From the NCBI RefSeq assembly GCF_014356525.2, contig NC_052518.1:9888155-9952154 (forward strand): a stretch of 64,000 bases of DNA. The letters are read 5' to 3'. How positions within the stretch are numbered: position 1 is the stretch's first letter; every line of letters begins with the position of its first letter. Both the position numbers and the translations under genes were made by a program. The stretch is from Nilaparvata lugens (taxonomy: Eukaryota > Arthropoda > Insecta > Hemiptera > Delphacidae). Below the pieces are notes generated by a model. The model saw only the letters and a program-made list of their open reading frames with translations. It was not told the DNA's origin and searched no databases. Shown piece after piece: positions 42,980-54,856 of this stretch.

Positions 42980-44561
42980 TTTCAACTCTTGAGAGCCATT
43001 TGTAAACGTGAATTTAAAATTTATTAAATTTTTTGATATTTCTGCCCGTCTTTTAATCTCTTCATCCAACTTTTATTGAATTTATAAATATATTCTGTCA
43101 TTAATTTTATTATTATCATAATGTGTCTTAGACTGAAGACGTTTGGCGCATGTATATGTACAATGTACATTCTAGATCATCAGCTACACATATTAATGAT
43201 TTATAGAAGTTTTTGGAATTGTTGAGATGTGTTATTATAAATACGGTATTCAGTGTAAGACATATTATGATAATAATGAAATTGGTGACAGAATATATTT
43301 TATTTATAAGTTCAATACGGTACATGAAAAGATTCAAAGGCGAGCAGAAAATTTATTTTCTCCTTTCAAGTCGGATTTAAAAACATTGGTTTTTAATTTT
43401 TTTCATTTTTATTTATCTTTTTAGTTTTACATGTATGAATGATTTTAAGTATAGAGAATATAATATAATCATAGTGTGAGTATAATATAATCATAGATTT
43501 CATTATTGGTGTAAAAAGCTTCAAAATAGTACGCTGAGATAAAAAAATTTCCCGCCAGCCGCCATCGATTTGTCAAGCTTTTAAATCCTGTTGAGATTTA
43601 ACAGTAGGCTAAGTTTTGGAATATTAGTTCACTTGTCCAATTTTTTCTAAGAGGTAACTTACTTTGCAAAATTCAAAATTGTCTCTTTACTTTTATTATT
43701 TTTTAAAATTATTCGATGGGGAATAGCATTAGCAAAGTGGCATAGATGAAGTTTTTGTTGGAAATTTTTCACATCAAGATAACTGATGATTCACGTGTCT
43801 TTTTAATGTAAATCTTGGCAAAAGTAAAGCGGATTTCACAGAGCTGACCAATCACAAGTGACACAGTCAATGTCCTCACAATAATTATACAGTGTTCAAA
43901 TTCAAAATTTATCATAATGAAAATTATTGAAGGTTGCATTGTCATCGGATTTTGATCTATTCTGGAAGTTTCAAGTCTCTAGTTTATCGGGAAGTGGGTG
44001 AAAATTGCTTTATAAAATTGGCAAAAGTATTCAAATAGGCTACAACTCAAACATCAAACTATGAAGAGTGTGACTCAAAACGAGAATTTAAAAAAGTATT
44101 CCTTGATCAAAGTTATTCCAACTTTATAAATAATAGTCTAAAGCTTAATTTTGTTTGAGCAACACTTTTAATAGTTTGAGTTATAGTAGAATTCTTAACT
44201 TAGAGGTATGAGAGAAAGAATTTCTATTAACCGATGGTGTGATGAATTAATGTGTTTTCTTCTTTCTAGTAAACTTTAGAAAGTGATGAAGTTTTCTTTA
44301 AAAAGTAATGTTTTTTCATAGTTTTACTTTTGATTAAAAATTATGAGCTATATCTAAAAATTTGAAAATGATATCCTAGGATACACAGAGACTTTGGGGT
44401 TAAAGTAGTGTCGCTAAACCAATTAGAGCAGAAGTCAAGATATACCGTAATGATAATGTTATTTCCATCTTTTCACTTTTGTTTGAAAATTATGAGCTAC
44501 TGAAACTAAAAATTTGAGAAAAATCTCCAAGACCACACAAAGACTTTTGGGTTGAACTAGT
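42980..44561. other. AT-rich spacer
   Basis: A small 'gtgagtataatataatcata' duplication lies near 43455-43495. The segment around 44400 and 44535 is imperfectly repeated ('acttt(t/g)ggggttaaa', 'gctaaac'). No gene is recognised. Confidence 0.45.
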
Positions 44562-45508
44562 TGCTAAACTAGAGTGACCAAATCAATCCCAGAAAAAACC
44601 GGGCCTCCTAAAATGTATCCCCCCACCCCCTATGCACCCAGGAAAAATAACAAGAATTACCCAGTAATTTTTAATAATATGTAGGCCTAATGCAACTAAA
44701 AAACCCAAATTTTATGCTTTTCTTTTTAATTACAACTACACACTGCTTGTAGACGGGGTGAATTTATCTTGAAGAAACGAGCATTTTGTTCTGCTTCCAG
44801 CCTTCTTGTTCATGTCTTTGTCCTTCAAAACATAGTTGTATCTTGTATAATTGTACACAGTCCTTTTGTAATTGTACAGGATGAGCAGGATTGATTCAAG
44901 GGACTCCACTTTCATTCTGTTTCTCCCATCAGTCCATTGTAAATTCATGAGAGAAAATATTTTTTCTATGTTTACTTTGTGGGCTGGTATTTCAAACAAT
45001 TATAGTGAAATTTGTAGCCTAGAGTGCTGGCGAGGACTGTCACAATCTCACAATATTTTATAAAACTCACACATTTTTCATGACATCACAATAGTGCTTT
45101 CTTTTATTTTAAAAATTTTCTTCATTGAATTTTTTATTATTCCGAACTGATCAGATAGAATAGAATCGTCAATTTCAATGTGCTTCTTGTTAAAAAAGCA
45201 ACTGTATTCTCAAGATTTTCCTATGGCTTGCCGCTCTTTTCAGTATCATTCAATCAAAAACTGACAATGCTGAAAATGACTTGCTCCACTTGCTTGAATA
45301 TCCCATATACAAGAACCATAAAGTGCCACATGTCAACTTCTCATCATGCGAAATATTTTTTAAATTATTTTAGAATTTTTGTAAAACTAAAAACCAATTA
45401 CCGGGACTTTTGTGCGTCCCGAAAAAAATTTTTCTGGACACCGTATTTTTTCATGAAAAACCGGGACAATCCCGGTTTCCCGGGACGTTTGGTCACCCTA
45501 TGCTAAAC
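44562..45508. mobile_element. hAT transposon, deleted copy, with perfect 8-bp target-site duplication
   Basis: TGCTAAAC at 44562-44569 is repeated at 45501-45508. The element lies between (44570-45500), with ends 'tagagtgaccaaat' and '...tttggtcaccctaa'-type inverted termini matching the widespread 'TAGGGTGACCA' hAT ends. Subterminal 'aaaaccgggcc' and 'ccgggacaatcccggtttcc' blocks are typical of this group. At 931 bp it is far shorter than an autonomous hAT (about 3 kb) and keeps only the transposase C-terminus. Confidence 0.85.
44736..44999 (-). pseudogene. hAT transposase C-terminal (dimerisation) fragment
   Basis: The minus strand reads 'FEIPAHKVNIEKIFSLMNLQ' then 'WTDGRNRMKVESLESILLIL', the classic hAT dimerisation motif ('IP.....E..FS.....T..R..L..E....L'). 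The sequence 5' of this on the minus strand is unrelated, so the transposase body has been deleted. Confidence 0.8.
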
Positions 45509-48055
45509 CAATATTAAAGCAGAAGTAAAGATAAATTATCAATCCCAGAAAACGTATTTGAAAATTTTATAATTGAAAGGTTGAACAATGAGAGAATAAA
45601 TTAAAACACTAAAGAGAACAGTTGACAAATTGAAAATATTTCATCAATACAGATACTTTAAAGACATCAAATTAAAAAAAAAACACATACTCATCATGTG
45701 TTCAGTTGATATACACATTCTTTTAGAAATTAAAAGTTATGGAATTCGCCAAACACTTGAATACTAATAGATACACACGTAAATACACATAGACAAACTA
45801 GTCTCACTTCAAATTTAATTTATTTGATTTAATAAATGATCAACACCAAATCCAATGAAATTTTACTCAAGTTGTAGCGTCGGATGGCACCATTCAGCTA
45901 GTAAGAACCAGAAGTCTTTATGTGGCCTATGAGTTGAGATATACAATCGAAAAACCATGGCACATAAAAGTTTGTCCCAAGGCAGAGTAGGCTAGATAAA
46001 AATTGTAGAAAAACAATATACAAAAAATGGTTCAAACATGTAACTATTACTTGAAATACAATTAATTTATTGAAAAAGATATTTTCTTGGCATTCTAAAA
46101 AAAGGCCTATTGGCCTAGATTGTAATAGAGGGTTCACCGGTATGGGTTGTAAGAAATATTTTTCACTTGTCCTGCTGAAAGTAGTCCTCTTATGAAGACT
46201 TTCCTGAATAATATTCTCACAATAAAATTTCTCCCAATAAATTTTTTGAGGAAACAATGATGATCCTAATTTTCCATAAATATTCTAGGCTACTGTTACT
46301 TCAATAACAGTAATAATAATGTTTCCACTATTATTATTTAGGTATGATCTGTTTATCTTTAAAAAATGGATTGCAAGTGGAAAATGATATGTGCAATTCA
46401 AAATGATACGTGCAATCCAGAATGATATGTGCAATCAAAAATTATACGTATGCAAAAATGATATGATTCAATGTGCACACTTCTTATAATTTGATTAAAA
46501 ATAAAATAATTATATGCTTCTTTCTTATTTTTTATGTTGATATTTTATAATAAACTTGACATTAATTTGTCTAATTTTATAAACAGTCATTTTGTTTCAT
46601 TTATTATCTTCTTTTCACAATGAAAGAAACTTGAAACATTCAATTCCACTTGAAGTTTCTTTCATTTTGAGAAGTTCCACAACATCAATATTTAGTCTAC
46701 TCTGAGAGTTTAAGCATTGACTATGGATGTAAGCATTGACTATGTATGATTGACTATGATTGACTTACATCCATAGTCAATGGTTTAAGTTATCTTATTT
46801 TCATTTTTTCCAATTTAAATTACACTACACAAATTAGTGTAGTTAGTGCATGCTGAGAGTTACTTTCTTGCTCTTAATGCTAGAATATCTTTCTGAACGG
46901 CCCAAAATGAGCACTGAACTTCTGTATATGACAACGAATTCCTGCCATTTAGTCCTAAATGAAGTTATCCTGCCCAGAGTTAAATTCGATCGCTAGGGTA
47001 ACCGACCAAATTTCATTCTCAGCGCAAGTGGACACGTGGACTATAGTGATCTGGACATTGCGGTCACCATCAAATTCAAGCAATGCAATTGTGCTATCAA
47101 TGCCATTGAGCTATTTTTTACAAATCCCATGACTGTTAGATTAGAGCATATTAGTATTATATTTTTGTTTCATCAACTCTTGTTTTTTGTAAACTCTACT
47201 GTAATCATTTAAACTATTTAGCCTATAGTTACAATTGAAGAATAAACATCAGTGTAGGGTGCTGTTTGAGGAAATGTTCAATCACATTTCTGAGGAAACT
47301 ATTAATTAATAGGTAGGCCTACCTAATAAATTACGGTAGGCCTACAGACTAACTCATAAAATGTTAATATATTTTATTGAAATTTCTAGGTTTTTAAAGT
47401 GCAGTTCAATAAATAACTCAACTGAGAAATGCAGTCTCATAAGTACCGGTAACCGAGAATTGTAGGGTACTATATCATGGAGATTATTTGATTTTTTTTA
47501 CAAATTTCGTTGTGCAAATTGTTTATTTCTCAGTAAATAAATAGTACAACCAGAAACATAGCTTCTGAAATATTCATAAAACTATGTAGGTAGGCTACTC
47601 TAAATCGATGTATTCTAGAAACACTTATCCAAATTTACTGAGGGAAGAAACTTGTGAGGAAATTTTTTAAGGCAGATTCCATCAAAGTCATTCTCTACAA
47701 TTATTTATGTTGTAGGTTTTAACCTAGGTTATAAGGAATGTCCATAAATATTCATTTCCAATTTCTATTTCTAATACGGTAACTCAATTCCATTGTCTTA
47801 CAGAACTTATATCGTAGGCTGTAGGATACCTGTCAACAGCTTTTTTCTGACTTAATAAAAACTATGATAGCAACAATAGACTACAATACTTGGAGTAAGG
47901 TAAAATCTAGTTGTGAAAAGTTACCTATATCAAATTGAATAATCATCAATCATTTACTGATTGATAAGATGCTTTTATGGTGGTTTTACCAAATCTAATA
48001 ACCTCATCCAAATTTAATAATACAGATCTAACCTCAAAATCACAAAATAACACAA
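45509..48055. other. AT-rich spacer with hairpins and a short minisatellite
   Basis: At 46379-46440, three imperfect copies of a unit of about 22 bp ('aatgatatgtgcaatccaga') occur. Hairpins lie at 46620-46670 ('tgaaagaaacttgaa' with its inverse) and 46712-46782 ('cattgactatggatgtaag' with its inverse). The minus-strand open frame at 45898-46257 has no recognisable family. Confidence 0.45.
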
Positions 48056-49145
48056 ATCTAATAAAAAGTATAACAAATAGTTAACCTTTAATAGCAGGTT
48101 TGAGTATAGCTTTGATACAAATATCTTCATAATGTCGAAAAATTCAAAATCACTCAACAAAATGGAAAGAAAGAACTTGAAGTGAATAATCACATCGTGG
48201 AGTTGTTGTTAAACCTAGGGCTGCTTGCCGACAACTGAAAATGATTTCTCCTCTCCACCAATGCCTCACACTGGCTGGGTACTCACCCAGAGTTGGCTGA
48301 GTAAGCACAAATAAATAAATGCTCTCTTTGTTCTTATTCTTCTTCCTAAATGTTAATACTTATTTGCCATATTATTAAAGAAAGGGATGTGAAATTTGAT
48401 TCATAATCAAAATTCGTTTCAACCCTGAAAGGTAGAAAAAAAGAAGACTTTTGGAAAATGAAGTCCCATGAAGAAGTTGAAACAGGAAGCTGACTGAGGC
48501 CGTTCAAGGAAAAGATGGGCAGATATGAGGTTCGGAACAGGCAGAGATGCCTAGACCCTGAAAGGTAGAAGAAAAAGAAAACTTTTTTCAGCTTCCCATG
48601 ATGAAGCTGAGATGGGAAGCAAGCTGACCGAGGCCGTCCAAGGAAAAGATGGGCAGATATGAGGCTTGCAACAGGCAGAGATGCCTAAACCCTGAAAGGT
48701 AGGAGAAGAAGAAGACTTTTGCAAAATGAAGTCCCATGAAGAAGCTGAAACTTATACGGACATTTGTTTATGGTCTTTGTTAACGCAGGGGGCATGCGAG
48801 CAAACTGAATCGTCGTTTCAACTGCACCTGACTGGATGAAATTTTTTAATTTGCTCAGCCATAGTTTGGAAAGCACATAAAATGGGAAGGCCACCTCTCT
48901 TCTTTTACGGGTTGCAGGGCTGTCATGTTTTCTGTAGCATTCATACAACATACATTTCAAACTTGATGATTGCAAGGACAACTATAATATAAATATATAG
49001 TAACTAGTGATTTCACTCCAAGGAGTTTTTTCTAGAAACTGTGAGTGAAAATTGTAAGAGAAGAATTCTTACATCTAATAATATAATTATATTTATTTCT
49101 CTCTTTTTTATTTATTTACAATGCAAATGAAACCAATGTTATCAC
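48056..49145 (+). repeat. LINE-derived minisatellite repeat, copy b
   Basis: This includes a 360-bp lead (48060-48420) that also precedes copy d at 61515, then three units (about 48430, 48558, 48690) with 'ggcagatatgaggttcggaa', and the common tail with 'gtctttgttaacgcaggggg' and 'gggttgcagggctgtcatg'. Open frames on the minus strand are artefacts of the repeat. Confidence 0.8.
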
Positions 49146-50090
49146 AGGCAGAGATTCCTAAACCCTGAAAGGTAGAAGAAGAAGAAGACTTTTGGAAAAT
49201 GGAGTCCCATAAAGAAGCTGAAACGGGAAGCTGACATAGGCTGTCCAATGAAAAGATGGGCAGATATGAGGTTCGGAACAGGCAGAGATGCTAGTCCCTG
49301 AAAGGTAGAAGAAGAAGACTTTTGGAAAATGTAGTCCCATGAAGAAGCTTAAACAGGAAGCTGACATAGGCTGTCCAAGGGAAAGTTAGGCAGATATGAG
49401 GTTTGGAACAGGCAGAGATGCCTAGACCCTGAAAGGTAGAAGAAGAAAAAGAAGACTTTTGGAAAATGGAGTCCCATAAAGAAGCTGAAACGGAAAGCTG
49501 ACGGAGGCCGTCCAAGGAGAAGTTGGGCAGATATGAGGTTTGGAACTGGTAGAGATGCCTAGACCCTGAAAGGTAGAAGAAGAAGACTTTTGCAAAATGA
49601 AGTCCCATGAAGAAGCTGAAACGGAAAGCTGACTGAGGCCGTCCAAGGAAAAGAGGGGCAGATATGAGGTTCGGAACATGCAGAGATGCCTAAACAATGA
49701 AAGGTAGAAGAAGAAGAAGCCTTTTGCAAAATAGAGTCCCATGAAACTTGTATGGACATTTGTTTATGGTCTTTGTAAACGCAGGGGGCATGTGAGCAAA
49801 CAAAATCGTCGTTTTAACTGCACCGGACTGGACGAAATTTTTCAATTTGCTCAGCCATAGTTTGGAAAGCGCATACAATGGGAAGGCCTCCTGTCTTCTT
49901 TCACGGGTTGCATGGCTGTCATGTTTTCTGTAGCATTCATACAACATACATTTCAAACTTGATGAGTGCAAGGACAACTTTAATATAAATATATAGTAAC
50001 TAGTTTTATTACTCCAAGGAGTTTTTTCTAGAAACTGTGAGTGAAAATTGTAAGAGGAAAATTCTTCCAGCTAATAATATAATAATTTTT
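49146..50090 (+). repeat. LINE-derived minisatellite repeat, copy c
   Basis: Five units begin near 49167, 49298, 49430, 49567 and 49703 (period 131-137 bp). The first retains the frame 'KRWADMRFGTGRDA'. The unit array is followed by the common tail to about 50090, where it is cut by the LINE and gypsy sequences. Confidence 0.85.
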
Positions 50091-50096
50091 TTCATT

Positions 50097-50862
50097 TTAA
50101 TTCATTTTCATTTTTTTCACACGATTTTGACGAGTCTATTACCAATGAGGAGAAAGCAGATTTTGAAATTAGTGAACTTAAATCAAAGCTTAGTTTCAAT
50201 ATGACATCAGTTGATGAATTAAAGACTGAAATTAGTTCCAAAGACGCGATAATCAATTTGTTGAGTAACGATGCGCAAAATGCTGCGGAAAAAATTTTAA
50301 AACTGGAAACTGAATTGAAATCTATGAGGAGGAATTCAATCGATTCACACATCACAAATCACATAATAATGACGATTTCATCACTCCGAGAACTACAGTT
50401 AGAGCTCGAAACAATGCAACTTGTGCTATTAAAATGAATAACAGATTTACAGTACTCTCAGAAAATATATCAACATCAACTTGCTCAAATAGGTCCACAT
50501 CCGATAAACTACTGGTCAAGGCGCAAATACATAGATCCACTACACCCGAAAATAAATCTTTCTCAAAACGCATAGTAGTCAACAATAGCTCCAACAAAAA
50601 GAAAAGGAGATTAACTATTATGGCAGATAGTCAAGGTAAACAATTGAGTGGATATCTGCAGCATCTCGATGATGACTTCGACGTCTTCGTTTACACCAAG
50701 CCAGGAGCCAAACTAAAGCATGTTGTTCAAGATGGGCTCGTTTTTGTTAGCGATTTTACTGAGGACGATTTTATCATCATATTAGCTGGCTCAAACGATC
50801 ATCACTTGGATGAACCTTATCAGCTAACCCTGTTTCAAGGAATAAGCGTTCATAAAAATTAA
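50097..50862 (+). pseudogene. LINE ORF1-like remnant: coiled coil plus SGNH-hydrolase-like segment
   Basis: The first part is heptad-rich ('ISELKSKLSF', 'LLSNDAQNAAEKILKLETEL'). A frame slip near 50355-50434 leads to 'MNNRFTVLSENIST' and then 'TIMADSQGKQLSGYL' and 'FIIILAGSNDHHL'. These match block I (DSxG) and block III (GxND) of SGNH/GDSL esterase-like domains found in some LINE ORF1 proteins. The domain is cut off after block III. It sits directly upstream of the gypsy pol remnant. Confidence 0.5.
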
Positions 50863-50865
50863 AGT

Positions 50866-52355
50866 AGAAAACTTCAGTTGGAAATTTCGATTTCATATTA
50901 GTGAAAATCTTTCAGCTCCAGTTATACTCGGTTGTGATTTTATACATCACACACAGTTAGTAATCGATTTATTCAACAAGAGGTATTATTTCAATTTTAG
51001 ACCACGATTCAAATTTTCCTTTGAAAGTAAAATAAATCCCGATTCATTGAAAATACAAATTGCAATTAGTTCAGACATGAGTGAAGATAATTTGAATGCT
51101 GAGCAACAGAGAAAATTGCAAAGAGTACTAGACAACTTTGATGATGTGCTCATTGATAAATTATTGGGAAAAACGAATTTAGTTGAATATAAAATTCGCC
51201 TTATATCAGAGGAACCGGTAAGAAAAGCTCCCTATCAAGAAGAAAATCAAGAAGATGCTCCAAGAGGGAATAATTGAGAAGTCGACTCCATGTTATTCTA
51301 GCCCAGCGTTTTTAGTATCAGAAAAGGGAGGAGGTGAACGTGTAGTCGTTGATTATCGTGCACTAAATAAGAAGATATCATTAGATTCTACTCCGCTGCC
51401 CAATCTGGATAACATATTCCACTGGTTCCATAATGCCGAGTATTTTTCGGTGTTAGATTAAAATCAAGCATATTATCAGATGCCCTTATCTGAGGAAAGT
51501 AAACATTTAACAACTTTCTGTACTCAGAGGAGAACCTATCAGTATACTAGAGTTCCGTTCGGTATAAGTATAGGTGCACAAGCCTTGACTTCCGTTCTAG
51601 ATACACTCTTTGAGGATATAAAATTCAAATTTGTTTTAAATTATCTTGATGATATAGTGATTTATTCAAAGGATTTTGAATCTCATTTAGTACACATTAA
51701 AGTTGTGTTATCAAAATTAAGAGAAGCCGGATTTACTGTGAAACCAGAAAAGACCAATTTTGCGAAGAAACAAATTTCATTTTTAGGAAATCTAGTTGAT
51801 CGAAATGGTATAACTATCGACCCTAACAGAACAAACTCCATCCGAGAATTTCCAAAACCCAAAAATGCCAAAGCTATAGCGAGATTCGTTGGTATGACTG
51901 GGTATTATCATAAATATATCCAAATCTATGCTGAAATCGCAGCCCCATTGAATGATTTGAGGAAGAAAAATGTCAAGTTTGTATGGGAAGTGATACATGA
52001 CAAGGCATTCCATCAATTGAAGTATGCAATCATGAACCCACCAGTATTGAAAACTGCCGATTTTTCAAAACAATTTGTATTGCAAGTAGACGGAAGCTGC
52101 AAAGCTGTAGCAGCTATACTCTCACAGGAAATTGATGGAGTATTAAAGCCCATTGCTTATGCATCTAAAAAACTAACTCAGCAAGAGTGTAAGTACTCAA
52201 CTTATGAAATTGAATGTTATGCTGCAATTTTCGGAATGGAAAGATTCAAACTTTACCTTCAACATGCAAAATTCCTATTATTAACCGATAACAGTGCACT
52301 ATCATGGATTCTACGACAGGACAAACAAATTGGTCGTTCAGGAAGATGGATACTT
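50866..52355 (+). pseudogene. Ty3/gypsy pol, 5' part: protease end, RT, most of RNase H
   Basis: From about 50866 the frame gives the protease C-terminus 'APVILGCDFIHHTQLVIDLF', then the RT: 'IIEKSTPCYSSPAFLVSEKG', 'VVVDYRALNK', 'VLD' (motif A), 'VPFGIS', the catalytic 'YLDD' at about 51643-51655 and 'SFLGNLV'. The RNase H follows ('FVLQVDGS', 'YEIEC', 'LLTDNSALSWIL'). An in-frame TAA after 'VLD' at 51459 and a frame slip near 51255-51277 disable it. No 5' LTR, primer-binding site or gag is visible. The frame is cut at 52355 within RNase H by the viral insert. Confidence 0.85.
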
Positions 52356-52384
52356 AATGAAGGGCTGGGCTCAACGGTTCCGTG

Positions 52385-54856
52385 ATGGGCACGAACCATT
52401 CCTACTTCGGCTATCTACCCCAGTTTTTAGGCTCTGCAGGTTATCAAGCCTGGTTGGAGGGCAATGCTCCGAATTGTCCGCTTAATGACGTAATCGGACG
52501 TGCATTGGTCGATCGCGTGGGTAGAGAGTACGTCATAGCGCAGGCACTACTCCACCAAGAGAACGCAGATGCAGACGGCATATTTGCCCAGCGATGGTTT
52601 GCTGTGGGGACACGTCACGGAGTAGCACATGGCAAACTCACAAAAACCGCAGGCCATTAATGTGTTAGTAAACATGAATGACAGTGCACAGTCGGGAGTG
52701 CTTATCAACGACCAAAGAGCGTACAATGTCCTGCACTATCTCAGTGGAGAAGTACAAACTGTGGAGTCTGTGTCCAAGTTCATGGACCATCTATCCGCCG
52801 ATTGGAGAGCACTCGGGATAAAGATAGCTCTGTATGACGATCTGCGAAGTAGGTCAATTTCTCAGCCTACCGGGGTGGAGTGGGCGTGGGCCCAAAAAGC
52901 AATGCCATTGAGAAACATCATAGATGGGGTTGACGATGATCTTTGGACGTTCAAGGCTATCTTCATCAGCGCTGACTACCTAGAGTCTTGTGTGCGATAC
53001 GGTGGCATCATCAACGTGGTACCCATTGACGGCGATGACAACGAAGATTGGTCAGTGTTTTCCCATGAGACACAATTGATTGGAATAGACGGTTGCACCT
53101 CTAGTGATATTCAGAAGGCGATATGGGTAACTTCTCATCTTACTTACCCTTTAATGCACGTCTTCGAAGAGTATGGGGTGGCTATTGCAACTGCTGGAGT
53201 GGCACCACTATGCTTTGAAAAGAATGCATCATGTGTTAGCATTCGCAACAACAGGAGGAAATTGGTGGTCGTCACAAACGCAAAGGTATCAGAGACTTTA
53301 CCTACGGGGTGCATCATTTCCTGATACAAATTGGACATAGACATGGTGCTCAGGCACCACCAGCTAACCGGCATGATGTTAACGACATGATCAAACTGAT
53401 GGCCCGGGATATGTTCAACCACCAACTCTCGCTGCGAGTTGAGTTTGACTGGGCATTTTCATCGATGTTCTCAGGTGGGGGCAATTGGTTAGAAGTGCAT
53501 ATGTTGGTGGCTGCATTAACGATTCGGTTCCCACCCAGAATCGAGGGCAGGATAGAGGTCAGGGACGGTAACGTCAGGAAGCGACACCAGGGTATAATAC
53601 CAGCAGCCCAGGAATTTCAACCGTGTATGGTACTGACACAGGATCCCATTGATATGACTGCCTTTGGCAAGGACAACTGTGTTAACTGCCTAGATATGGG
53701 AGTAGGAACGAGAGTGATCGCTGAGAACCACCCCGTCATCTATATAGGCGATTGGTCAAATGTGGCCGAAATAGCAGTCACTCTTAGGTTGGCTGTCTAT
53801 GATGTATACAATGTGGAAAATAGGCTCGACATAGAGCAGAGGAGGATCAATTGCGGACTAGACAGAATCCAGAGAGCTTGTTTCCTTCGCCGATCGGTCG
53901 AGAACTTCAAACGGGAGGCGGGAATAGTAGATGGTATAGTTCACCCCGCACTGGTCGACAACAACAGGATCCCTATTTGGCTTGACTGGATCCAGGGCAC
54001 AGGTGATGTCAAGGGTTTGCACGAGTATGTCAAGTGCTTTATCGGTGGTGGAAAAACGGACTTCAGCTGGGAAGTTAACATTAGGTGCGGAGTCCAGGCT
54101 ACTTGGACAGGAATTAGGACCACGTCAGATATGTGGATATCAGACCGCAATAAGAAAACCCAGGATATGGTGATAGAGAATTACGGCCTCAAGAGATACG
54201 ACATGCAGAATGACTGGAGACTAGGCCAATTCCATCAGGTAGTCGACAGGGTAGCTGTATCCTGTGAGCTTGAGCAGCACTTAATGCGGATAGATCTAGA
54301 GAATGCATTCGAGGATTTTAACCGTTGTGGTTGGCCTGGTGGTATCGAGAGGGCACATTCCGTCGCATGGGTAGTCCACAGGACATGCGCTGGTCTGACT
54401 GCAGCTAGACTTGGTTGGTCAGCAAAGTTAATCAACTTCCAGAATGCTCGAATCGCCTGGGGTTGGGGCCTAAGCTCGCTGATAAAAGATTGGGAGTATA
54501 TGGAAATGCAGTCCTTGGGGTTGAAGGATTCAGGATTTACCCTACTGTGTTCCAAGCAACTGGTCAACGGGTTATGGCTAGCAAGCCAGCCTGCGCCTGA
54601 TGCAGCGCCGACCATCTCGGCAAGCTACGTATACCGGCCAATGGGCCTCAAGGAACTGCCGACAAACCAGAGGCACAGACTGACTCTAGGAGCCGGTCAG
54701 CCTGTGCAGAAGGAGTCCGGTTCGGAAGAGACTGCCCAGCGTGTGGAGGAAGCAACACCAGCAGAACAGGAAGAAATTGCTCGTGCAGAGAACAGGATAG
54801 TGGCAGAAGCAGCCGTACAGGAAGAGATCGCCCAACCGGCTGTGATAAACGTGTAA
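52385..54856 (+). pseudogene. Totivirus-like capsid ORF (broken by two frameshifts)
   Basis: Three overlapping open segments (52385-52660, 52629-53324, 53309-54856) lie in frames 2, 3 and 2 of the window. This indicates one frame change between about 52629 and 52660 and a compensating one near 53309-53324. The total coding length is about 820 codons, normal for a totivirus coat protein. The C-terminal region is rich in Glu/Ala/Gln. Assignment rests on position and size, because capsids are poorly conserved in sequence. It cannot be translated as one protein in this copy. Confidence 0.65.

Noticed and set aside
45898..46257. Minus-strand 119-residue open frame as a gene
   Set aside because: It has no recognisable domain, biased AT-driven composition, and no splice or poly(A) context.
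48685..49977. Minus-strand open frames of 66-106 residues
   Set aside because: These are the same minisatellite and tail read in the wrong sense. They recur identically in copies a and d.
54235..54615. Minus-strand open frame within the viral insert
   Set aside because: It is a shadow of the capsid ORF in GC-richer sequence. It has no domain, and the plus-strand ORF explains the region.
54601..54856. A canonical -1 frameshift heptamer in the capsid/RdRp overlap
   Set aside because: No X XXY YYZ heptamer in the capsid frame was found by eye. The -1 relation of the ORFs is clear, but the recoding signal is not claimed.
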